From Desarmillaria ectypa (taxonomy: Eukaryota > Basidiomycota > Agaricomycetes > Agaricales > Physalacriaceae), in assembly GCA_030407005.1 (NCBI GenBank), contig JAUDYN010000004.1, positions 3,906,001 through 3,970,000 of the forward strand: a DNA stretch of 64,000 nucleotides, given 5' to 3'. Positions 11,515 to 20,761 of this stretch are shown piece after piece. Numbering within the stretch: position 1 is the first letter of the stretch; every line of letters starts with the position of its first letter. Under the pieces are notes generated by a model. The model worked only from the letters and a program-made list of their open reading frames with translations. It did no database searches and was not told the DNA's origin. Both the position numbers and the translations under genes were made by a program.

Positions 11515-12690
11515 GATCTACATCGTGGCATAAACCCAAGAATCAGCTCCAATTACCAGCGTCACAGATTCTTCTCCCTCTCTTACTGCTCCCAGCAGAC
11601 CTTCAACCGTCCACGGTTCGTAAATGTATCCCGGAGGAATATTGGTGTTTGTAAACGATGTACCATCCATGACATGTTTCGCACACGCGGCATAATTATC
11701 ATAAGCGTACTTCTCCGAATCATGCTTTAACAGCCAGGTGCAGACCATCTTACCGAACGCTTGTGGATTTTGCAACACAAGTTCCAAATTTGTGTGATGC
11801 AACTTTTCACGCGTCTTTAATCCCATTCTTTGCGCACAAGAGATACGCTCAAACCTAAGTATAAAATTTTATCAGACCCTGAAAAATACGGACAGAAAAT
11901 TTGACGCACCGGAGCTTGTTGTAGACCCGTGCAGCCAAGGGAATGTTGTTCCTTCCGTCGATGTGAAGACAAGCTGCGAGAGCGATACCATCTTCTATGA
12001 CCACGGTCGCTCCACTGGCACTAGTAGGAAGAAGAGCGTGGGCGGCATCTCCGATTTGAGCGATACGACCCATAGAAGAAACCCACTTAGGCTGGGGATT
12101 ACGCCACAAGAGCTTCCAGTCGACGACTTCCTTGTTGGGTATCGCATTGATCATGGCTGCGACAAATGGACTCCAGCCTTTCACATGTTGAAGGGCACGG
12201 TCAGAACTCTGTATCTTTGACGAATTCACGGCTGCATTGTCACTGTCCTGGCATGGGTCCGTCATCAGCAGGGGGTCACAGAGAAAATGAAAGTGAGATG
12301 AAAGTACCAGATAAGTCATCAGAAAGCAAACACTAGTCTTGTTTTTGCCAGTGAATACATGCTGGATAAGCTTCTCAACGAACCCAGGCCACTTGCGCAT
12401 TGTACGAATCACGCTGTTCTGAATAACGAGCATGTCACCTGAAGGAAGTGGTCATTCTAAGATTTGAAATCCCATAGCATGGCACCTACCAAAGGGATCA
12501 AGACCAGGTCGACGTTCGACGACACGGACGTTGTGACCTTTGCGATAACATTCGATAGCAGCAGCCAAGCCAGCAGGACCTCCGCCTGCGGGTGATAATG
12601 AATAGAGGACAGCCATATACTGAGCTTTAACCCACCAACAACCAGAATGTCTATGCCCGAGAGTGGTTCACGACACAGATATTCAGCCAT
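11515..12690 (-). CDS. FAD-dependent monooxygenase lacking its central section
   Basis: Related to salicylate-hydroxylase/FAD-binding-3 flavoprotein hydroxylases. Starting at ATG 12690, the first two exons join across a short intron to give ILVVGGGGPAGLAAAIECYRKG, the N-terminal GxGxxG dinucleotide fold. Next come GLDPF, GDMLVIQNSVIRTMRKW and GFVEKL. The sequence then jumps at about 12345-12375 to TSVCFLM, a segment that in full-length relatives lies about 190 residues later. The C-terminal part is well kept: GWSPFVAAMINAIP, WRNPQPKWVSS, IGDAAHALLPTSASG (second FAD motif with GD), FERISCAQRMG and YEPWTVEGLL. The missing middle holds the conserved DG motif and the start of the substrate domain. 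The product is therefore probably inactive unless that region was never needed; a pseudogene with an intact frame is possible. Substrate unknown. Confidence 0.75.
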
Positions 12691-14723
12691 GATGATACAG
12701 AGACGGTCGAGGTGTTGGCCGAAGGATGTTAGTCATGTTCAACTAGGCTGCGCCGCCTTTTATTTCGCCCGAGTGAAGTTACAGTGAAACTTCTAAGCTC
12801 ACTTGTCGCAAGTTTGGAGAAGTAAGTTTTACGGATATATGCATGAACACATAATTTCAATGATGGTCAGCCAGCGGAGTTCTTCCTGAAGAATCGTAGT
12901 TGCGGTAAGGAATCGTCGGTCTGTAGAGTGCAGATGGCAAATTAGTAACAATGCTGATTGCGATCCCAAGGCCTTCTCACATTCAGGAAAAACATACGTA
13001 CGTCCTCGTGTTAGTTTCTCCCTTTAATCTTTACTTGGAGCGACGGAAGGTGTTTACACTAGTCTCGTCCTAGCGTGTTGTGTCCACGTGGTACCTACGT
13101 TTTGCGGAGTTGAAAACAACTCGCATTTTCGAACCTATCCCTCCGAGCGCGGGGAGAAAGAGATATCACTCTGACGGGTGAGAACGAGACTAGTTTAAAC
13201 AGTCTTGACATTGAAAACTTACAACGGGATGGAGGGTCAATCAACGATAAACATAGGAACTTGCAGTGTACCTTGCATCCGATCGGGATGCACAAGCGAC
13301 CGATAATGGGGACTTAACCTCCGAAGATTTCCGTCCCCTTCAGCAAGCTTGGTGACTTTGGTCTGCATTGCGCCTAAGCGAGATTCAGTGAACATCGACT
13401 CTAGAGAACTAGCGACATGCTGCGGCTGCGTAGGCTTACAAAGAAGTTGACGCCTATGTCAGGTGGCTTGCTACTTTCTTTCTGTGAGAAATTTGTAGTT
13501 CAGTACTTGTCACACTACAAATGGAAGAATTTCAGTCGTACTGGAAAATCACGAAATTTGATAGGAAACTCGTCCTGAAACCGCAAGGACCTCGTCGCTC
13601 GAGCCTCAAGGTGTTGGCGCACTCCTACGCACAATGAAGATCGGCGGCAAATGCCGAGAGGCACGGTTCCAGCCGCAATACAAGTTTTCTTTTCCCTCTC
13701 ACCATCAGTACTAGTCTGCTCCTACCGCCACCCTCGCTCGTCGCAGACACATTTTTTTATATGGAGTAACTCAGCCATGGTGAGTCTCTTGAGTTCCTTG
13801 TCCCGCTGGGCTGCTGGTGCGGCGCCATGTCATTCATGAATGCGTGGGCGGTGCCATCTCTCTTTACTGTAGTTATACTGTCCGGTTCTGCCACTGCGTC
13901 TTGGATTCGTTCCTTACCGTTTCTTCTCCAAATATTGCGTTTCACAAATGAATGATCAATAACGTGGTTGGGAATGCGGGGACATCAGGGTATGACTGCT
14001 TGCGTATGAGGATGGAAACCCCAAGACATCCTTGGAAACACAGTCGGTAAGCCCATTCAAAGCCCTCGAAACCATTTTATCTTCTTATAATAATTCGAAA
14101 TTATTCAAACTAGAGTACATGAGCGCCATATGACAGCTTTGTGCTTTTATCTTTACTTTTACTGAACTCTTCCGACATTGGCGTCTACTCTTGCTGACTC
14201 TTGTCTAGATTTCCTTGCTTGCAGCTACCTTGGTCCTTTCAGACTGCATTCTCAGACACAGACAACAAGGGTATGTTTATGTTCTTATCCTCATCGTGAT
14301 GTCACAATGGAGTTACCGCCTGACTTGCGCTTTCGCGGTGCAGCACTGACGACAATTCCACGGCTGTTTTATTAAAAACTCTGAACCCTCATCAGTCTCA
14401 TGCTTGTTGACATTGGTTATTGACAATTCATTTCAGGTTCTCGTGGATTATTGCTTCTACTTTTGCCGGCCTATGGTGAGTGTATAATCTCTGCTCAATC
14501 TCATGATGTTTTATCACGACGGTCTTCGTATTTCGCTGCCGAAATAGCCCGCCACAGCTCATTTTCTCGGGCAACCCCATCTGATCATTCTGTCCTACAA
14601 TAAGACGTATGCTAATGTTCCTTCGATGCCCAACAGGTTGATGGTAGGTTTTTTGACACATCGTTGGCTGCCAGCGAGTAACGACATGGCCTCGTAATCA
14701 ATTGCAATGTTGTACCTTCAGTC
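12691..14723. other. Two-kilobase stretch without a supported gene
   Basis: Short open frames only, with stops in all frames and no recognisable protein family on either strand. Scattered intron-like signals near 13780-14660 could belong to a decayed or non-coding transcript. Confidence 0.45.
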
Positions 14724-15935
14724 CTATACAATTGGTTCGAGCAAGAACCTGTTCAACTCTTCTAATACAAGCTTAGCTTGACTGATAGTCAAATCGTGAC
14801 CAGCACCTTCAATCGTTACGAGCTCAACATTTGCACCGTCCGGTAGCAGGGTCGGGATGTTGCTTGTCGGTACCTATGCCACGAATCGGTCGTTGGCTCC
14901 CTGTAAGAAGACGCTCTATGAGGTGAGCAATATCAGAAGTGTACATGGGCGTGCGTACGTGAAGATGCAAGGCTTTGTGGCCAATGAAATTGTCCGATTG
15001 ATATACATATGCCATCCCACGTACTGGACCCTCTTTGTATGATGAGGAAATGGCATTGTTGAATCCCGCCAGACGAGTGCATTGGAGGTGTATGATGTGT
15101 GAATTGGTGTTCGCTTCCGAGCGATTGATCAACAACGTACTTCAGATGTAGGATCCGACCGCATTCGCGATGTTCTCTACCAGCACAGAGTCAGAACTGT
15201 GATTATGCTTGAAGATATGGAGAACCTCTGACATACGGGAACAGCAGCAATGGCACGATGCACCATACTCGGAGGTGGAGTTTTCAAGTTCGAAGGTAAT
15301 TCACTTAGCTGTGTTGGACAAGTCAAACAGTACTTAGCACGAACCACGAAGCAATACGAATCTTGGTGACACCTGCTGGTGCGATCAGGACGATGTGGTC
15401 TTCAACGAGGTGTGGAAAGTGAGAAATCACTCCCACTGTCACAGCACCGCCCTAGATAAGCCAATTGAGTACTATGTTTTCAAGTACTGCAGGCAGACTC
15501 ACACCTATCAATATGGCCTTTGCCCAATTCAGGCACTGCATCAAGAGCGAGAATCCACAAAGAAACGCGCCGTATTGGGTGCCTGTGGCGCATCAAAATA
15601 CCCTCGTCCATAAATTTCTACCAATTTCGATCACAGACATATCACCCCATCCAGATAGACGACTGACCGTACATCAAGACGCGATAACCGCGTTTTGCCA
15701 ACTGAGACGCTATGTCTTTCCATACGATGGATGGGATGGAAAGGCCATGGATGAGAACCAGTCTCCGTCCCATCTCGGGACCCAAGAGCCAATAGCGCGT
15801 CTACAGAGGTCAGTTTTTTTCTTCGTCGCGTATCCTCGGGATTCTCACTTACACGGTCGAATGGGAGCTCAGCATAGTAACAGCCTGTATAAAAACTCTC
15901 GGGATACATCTCCTATGCCTGGGGCATGGTTGTGA
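14724..15935 (-). pseudogene. Alpha/beta hydrolase pseudogene, paralogue of 17220-18740
   Basis: The decayed tandem copy of the intact hydrolase at 17220-18740. Shared blocks appear in the same order: YAELPFDR, RYWLLGPEMGRR, LVLIHGLSIPSIVWKDIA, QLAKRGYRVLMYG, GRGYFDAP, LLMQCLNWAKAILIG, SHFPHLVEDHIVLIAPAG, then GAGHDLTISQ (catalytic His context) and EELNRFLL. Damage is visible. A TAG at 15913-15915 replaces the Trp codon expected from the paralogue. A 2-nt loss near 15613 breaks the GRG block, and a further frame change follows before LLMQ. The nucleophile-elbow Ser codon sits inside a GTGAGT donor, and the elbow Met-Gly-Gly-Gly is not continuous. No intact N-terminal signal segment was found. 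Confidence 0.8.
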
Positions 15936-16154
15936 GAGAAGAGAGAATCGTTGGAATAGATTTCGCTCTGGATTCAACAAAGACATCAGTGTGTGGTACT
16001 TGTCATACGGAGCATTATTATAAGATGATACTCACAACATCTGGGGTAAGCACTGCAGGAATTTGAAAGAAACGACAGAACTACTGCTATGTAAAATACG
16101 TAGGCACGGAACGGGGTACGGCGAGATTACTATGTCTCAGGTTGTGCGGCGATG

Positions 16155-16163
16155 CTATTTATA
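16155..16163 (-). promoter_or_regulatory. Possible relict TATA box of the dead hydrolase
   Basis: TATAAATAG on the minus strand lies about 230 bases upstream of the first codons of the hydrolase pseudogene. The position fits an old core promoter, but function is unlikely now. Confidence 0.3.
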
Positions 16164-16350
16164 GCAGGATAACCATTGCAGTTCTTTGATGCTCTGGCAT
16201 AGAGCTTGACAGTAACATGCTTTGGATTTTGTGTGAGTACTGCGACTTGGAGACCGACTGTAACCTCACCGTACTTAAATCAGGGACTTCGTACAGCTTG
16301 ACAGTCAGGGGTGTTTTGAGGAAAGGATTGGACTTCGTCATAAACCAGAT

Positions 16351-16410
16351 TTTGGGGACTTCGAGTGTATGAAAAGGCTTCCTAGATCGCCAAAAATAGC
16401 CATAAACTAA
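16351..16410 (+). repeat. Dispersed repeat, copy 1
   Basis: About 60 bp from TTTGGGGACTTCGAG to AGCCATAAACTAA. It aligns over its length, at roughly three quarters identity by eye, with 55974-56033. The flanks (16160-16950) are AT-rich and non-coding. It may be part of an old transposon or solo terminal repeat; its real boundaries cannot be set from two copies. Confidence 0.5.
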
Positions 16411-17219
16411 CAAAATCACTATCATAGTGCATTTTCGAGATTTTGAGGTTTGGAGTCTACTAACCACTGTCGCCTTGTATATCCATCATTCTTTCAACTA
16501 TATCTTGGCTAAGGGATCAATCAATTTTGGTTTTATACTGTAAGATCTCACTATGGGCCTGCCTTTGCGACACAAGGAAGCAGAATGGTAGGTATACACC
16601 AGTATCAAGGGCAATATCCCCCGAATACATTGTTGTTCCCTTAAAATTGACTCTAAATATTTTATGAGGAACTTTGAGGCTTATTGGATGAACTATATGG
16701 CAACCGAGTACGAAAGTCTGGCATCATACTCATGAACAGTATTTTGGAGCATTTCTGAGTAAAAAAATGTTAGATTTGCTCAAGCTGTCCTAAAATTTTA
16801 GTTTTTTTTGAATATTTTGAGTCAAAATGTGCCATAAATCGCGTTTATTTACTCTGTATTGAGTGACAGTCAAGCAGTAGCGAAGAACGCGTCTAGTAAA
16901 CTATGCACATGAGTTTCACGTGATAACGAATCGTGCTCCCGTGTTAACCCTATTTCCTATTTCAGACAACGTGAAAGGGGTTCCAAGACGGCCGCTCTAA
17001 AATACGATTTCCCAAAGAGTACTGCTACAAGGTACTGGGTATGCAAGTGATGAAGCCGATGTTCTGGTTAGTTTATCTAATGTAGTGGATATCGATGTGT
17101 AGGATATGCAATGCAGTACAAAAGATCCAATGTTTGATTTTGGATTGTATAGTAGTGTAGTGAAACATGAGCAAATGAAACATAAATGACCAAAACCCAA
17201 AGAGAATGAAGCAAAACGG
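16411..17219. other. AT-rich non-coding stretch
   Basis: A T/A-rich interval with homopolymer runs (for example around 16760-16830) and no coding potential. It separates the dead and live hydrolase copies and may hold remnants of the element that contributed the repeat at 16351-16410. Confidence 0.5.
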
Positions 17220-18740
17220 TTAAAGCAAGAATTTGTCCATCTCCGCAAGCACCAGGTCAGGATGACTTATCGTCAAGTCATGGCCGCCGTCTGAGACTGT
17301 GACTAGTTTTGATTTTGCACCTGGAGGAAGGAGGGCTTGAATCTCGGAAGCATATTTGTATAGGACAGTTCGGTCGCGTGTGCCCTAAGGAGGCGTGAAT
17401 GCGTGAAATGATGAACACAAATAGTCAACAACATACGTGTATCAAGAGGACGTCCCGGCAGCTGAAGGCCTCTGACTTGAAAGCATACGTTAAACCGCGA
17501 ATGGGGCCGTCTCGCAGAGAAGAAGAAATAGCGGCATTATATCCCGGCAGATGGGCAGATTGTATCCGAACAATCTACAAAATTCTCCTTCTTAAGTGCG
17601 CCATCCAGACCCAATTCTAATCACGTACCTCTTGCAGAGGGTCGGACTCAGTTAGTGACGGAGAATCTGTCAGAATCAATTTCTGAAGATATTTCTGTCG
17701 CATTTCAATAATTAGTGCACGTTCGTGGGAAATCCGGGACCAATGTATACTCAACTCGTACCGGTGTACTTGAAGTGACACTCTGGATCATTGGAGAGGA
17801 CATGAACTTGAGTGTTCTGGGAAGATCGCTGGACTATTTCGGGTTAAGTGACGGACGCCACGAAGTATCGGGGAATCGTACGATACCTCAATAATCCCAG
17901 CTGAGGCAATGAGAATCACTTTTCCATCGACAAGGTGAGGGAAATGGGCTGTGAATGCGCCAGCAATACCGCCTCCCTGAATTTTAAATGATTAGAGCGA
18001 AGACAAGGGGGGGTGGGGAGGTAGAAGATAACGCACCATTGAGACACCAACTACTATGGCTTTGTCCCATTTGACATGTTGCATCAGGAGCGCCAGCTGG
18101 GTGGTATACAACTGAGTATTGTATGTCGTTTGCGGTGCATCGGTATATCCACGACCATAAAGATCTGTAGAAAATTGTCAGTCGAGAAGACATGTATTGG
18201 GCCGCAGGAACGATACGCACCATACATCAAAACACGATACCCACGCGCGGCTAACTGTGGCGCTATGTCTTTCCAGATGAGCGAGGGAACGGAGAGACCG
18301 TGTATTAGGACAATCTAAGGGTGAAATTCTTCTGTGTCAAGCGATCGGCCTGTCATCGTATTAGAGAGATCGGCGAACCTTTCGCCCATTTTCGGGACCC
18401 AACAGCCAGTATCGAACCTGAAAAGGATAGAAACAGTCAGCATGGAACAGACGAAGATGTTCCGTGGACTATCCGATGAAGTCGTACGACCGGGTTCGTC
18501 TACGGGTAGGCAAAATGGACTCACCCTACCGTAAGGAAAGTCAACATATGCTCCTCCGGAATAATAGTCTTCTGAGTAGATTTTCCACGACCGGCATTCC
18601 TGCGGTAAACTGGAAAGTGATGGATAGAGATATACTGAGCTCGGAGGGCTGGGAAATGCGGCGAAAAGGTATGTGGTGAGCAACAGAGGTGGTAAGATAA
18701 GCAACGAATAGGTCAGGCAGTGCCAGGGATGGGGAACCAT
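17220..18740 (-). CDS. Membrane-anchored or secreted alpha/beta hydrolase
   Basis: An alpha/beta hydrolase-fold protein with an N-terminal hydrophobic segment (TYSLLILPPLLLTTYLF) that should act as a signal peptide or anchor. The mature part shows YWLLGPENGRK joined across an intron to IVLIHGLSVPSLIWKDIA (oxyanion HG). Next come YDLYGRGYTDAP, WDKAIVVGVSMGGG (nucleophile elbow, Ser), GTRDRTVLYKYA (acid Asp) and SDGGHDLTISHP (catalytic His), and the protein ends MDKFLL. The full catalytic triad is therefore present. At least eight exons with short introns are needed. ATG 18740 was chosen because upstream in-frame codons include only GTG. Epoxide-hydrolase or haloalkane-dehalogenase-like activity, or a peptidase, are all possible; the substrate cannot be read from the sequence. 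The pseudogene at 14724 is its tandem relative. Confidence 0.85.
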
Positions 18741-19370
18741 GGCTATCGGGGGATGGAGGTCGTGGTAAGAGGAAAAGGATTGCACATGGAAATATGTAAT
18801 CAGACAAACGAACGCAGCGCGCAGGGCGGCTTAGTCCAAAAACGCGTGGTGATGTCAGGTACCACGTGGTCTATTATTGGTACTCGACATCTATTGATTA
18901 CTAATTGGTTGTCCGTATTCCCACCCACAATTGTGCAGTCTGTAGTTTGTTGATTTTTATTTCTCATGTCTATCGTCTTCAAGTACTGCTAAGTATATTG
19001 CATCGCCCAATTCTTTTTACTCAATTTATGTAAAATCTCCCCTGTCTAATACACCAAGCACCAGCGGCCCGCTCGGCTGTACCTGTCGACAAGCATTATA
19101 ACAAATTCGGACTCTCATTCTGACACAACTGAAACAGTTAGTACAGTTGAACTGGCATCGACGACAAGTGGTAGTTAGACACGGTTTATGTAAATAGTTC
19201 AACAGACATCATGTTCGCAAGCAGCCATGACACAAAGCAACAGTACATTCTCAAATTACAAACTTCTGTTTCCTTGGACATCGGAGTCAACGACAAGTTG
19301 AACTTGAAGCCATTAGAGGATAAACTCACGGATCCAGCTCTTCCATTCTCGTTTTCGTCCAATTCCCAGA
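18741..19370. other. Intergenic
   Basis: Holds the hydrolase promoter on the minus strand and the 3' flank of the next minus-strand gene. No further gene seen. Confidence 0.5.
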
Positions 19371-19748
19371 CTACTTGCCCTTCTTCTCCGCCCCTGGACT
19401 ACTCGCAAGACTCTCGCCCTCCTTCAACTCCGGCATAGCGCCATATATCTCCTTAGGTCCAGGCTGCTTATACGGCTCCTTGCTCATCGTCCGGTACCCC
19501 AGTTCAATCGCGCTCTTCGCACCAACTTCACTCCACTGACTCGACGGTGGCTCATACGGCTTCTGCGCACTATGCGAGTCTGGATCGATTCTATAAATTT
19601 TCGAATCGGACGGAGGCGTAGAGTCGACGTCTTTGGCGTATGAATCTGAATTGTGACCCTGCTCTCGGGCTACGCGAGTAGTGTGAATCGCTGCAAGACG
19701 GGAGAATTGGGAGCGATGTTTGGCGGCGGACCTGCGTACTAATAGCAT
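19371..19748 (-). CDS. Small mitochondrial-type hypothetical protein, 125 aa
   Basis: A single-exon 125-residue protein with no recognised domain. The first 27 residues (MLLVRRSAAKHRSQFSRLA and on) are rich in Arg, Ser and Ala, lack acidic residues and look like a mitochondrial presequence. The rest is hydrophilic and Pro/Ser/Lys-rich (YEPPSSQWSEVGAKSAIELGYR, then KEPYKQPGPKEIYGAMPEL) and ends EKKGK. Mitochondrial targeting is inferred from composition only. It shares a 109-bp divergent promoter with the DUF7704 gene. Confidence 0.7.
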   Translation of the reverse strand: MLLVRRSAAKHRSQFSRLAAIHTTRVAREQGHNSDSYAKDVDSTPPSDSKIYRIDPDSHSAQKPYEPPSSQWSEVGAKSAIELGYRTMSKEPYKQPGPKEIYGAMPELKEGESLASSPGAEKKGK

Positions 19749-19857
19749 GGTTGTTGGTGGTATGTGGGAAAGAGTTCAATTAGGAATCATGGGTGTGAGA
19801 AACGAGTGTTTAATGCGCTTTGCCCCGCATACGGGTTTCGGAAGATCCCGAATCCGC

Positions 19858-20352
19858 ATGACCATGACATCGACCATCCCTTCGCCGTACCGACTATTTT
19901 TCCTGTACATCGAGCCTGTTTCTGCCATTGTGGGGTTCATTGCCGCTCTGAATCCCTCTTTCTACTTGAGTGAGCTCAGACTCTCTACAATGAAACCTGA
20001 TGTAGTCGGCACCACTCAAACCAACATAGTCTTATACCAACTAGCCAACTTATACCTTTTATTTGCCCTGAACGAGCACCTCGTATTATCCTCCATATCT
20101 TCTCTGAAGATATGGCGTAATCTTCTCCTATGTCTGCTCCTTGCAGACTTGGGACATCTAGTGACGATGGCGCCTTTGGGACTAGGTGCATTTTGGAAGG
20201 TGTGGGAGTGGAACGCGATGCTTTGGGGAAGCATCGGATTTGTTTATCTGGGCGCCAGCATGAGGCTGTCTTTCTTTCTTGGTCTAGGTTTTGGTGGACG
20301 ATACAAAAGTCAGTTCTTCTTAGGTCGCTCAAGCCATAAGCCAGTCTCATGA
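19858..20352 (+). CDS. DUF7704 four-TM membrane protein
   Basis: A fungal membrane protein of unknown function. PYRLFFLYIEPVSAIVGF, NIVLYQLANLYLLFALNEHLVL, WRNLLLCLLLADLGHL, WEWNAMLWGSIGFVYLGASMR and FFLGLGFGG are hallmarks of the DUF7704 family, giving about four hydrophobic segments in roughly 165 residues. ATG 19858 fits the usual short hydrophilic lead. An upstream in-frame ATG at 19720 would overlap the divergent gene and is unlikely. The frame ends at 20352, but a short intron (GTCGCTC... to ...ATTTTAG, about 20325-20360) could replace the last residues by SEAQPQKKA, stopping near 20392. That basic tail also suits the family. Confidence 0.8.
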   Translation: MTMTSTIPSPYRLFFLYIEPVSAIVGFIAALNPSFYLSELRLSTMKPDVVGTTQTNIVLYQLANLYLLFALNEHLVLSSISSLKIWRNLLLCLLLADLGHLVTMAPLGLGAFWKVWEWNAMLWGSIGFVYLGASMRLSFFLGLGFGGRYKSQFFLGRSSHKPVS

Positions 20353-20761
20353 ATATTTTAGTTTCAGAAGCCCAGCCGCAGAAGAAAGCTTGAAAGGGCT
20401 TAAACGATTATCTATCGAAAACCATGGATGATGAGGTGCAATATTGTTAAGCTGTTAGCGTACTTACTAATAGAAAACATCATATGAAACGGAATGTTGT
20501 GGGTCGAAATTCCTCATTGAGGCATCCTGTATAGCGGCAGCAACTCGAGGTGCTAATTCAATACAACCTTGCCTATCAGTTTCTCGTGTCAGGTATCCTT
20601 GAAGGAATGTCGTAAGGAAACTGACCTGTTAGAAGGCAATGCCAACTACGTGGACCTTCCTCGGGCAAAAAGGATAAAGGACTGGAATTGAAGATGACGG
20701 CGTAGGCTGTGCGCGTACATATCAAGATGGCAAGAGAATCTGGGTCTAACTCCGAGTCCAC

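Noticed and set aside
14412..14426. Word TTGGTTATTGACAAT also near 62934
   Set aside because: Fifteen bases with unrelated flanks; not enough to call a repeat.
16822..16840. Shared short word AAAATGTGCC(A/G)TAAAT with about 59092-59108
   Set aside because: Only about 17 bp with no extension on either side; could be chance in AT-rich DNA.
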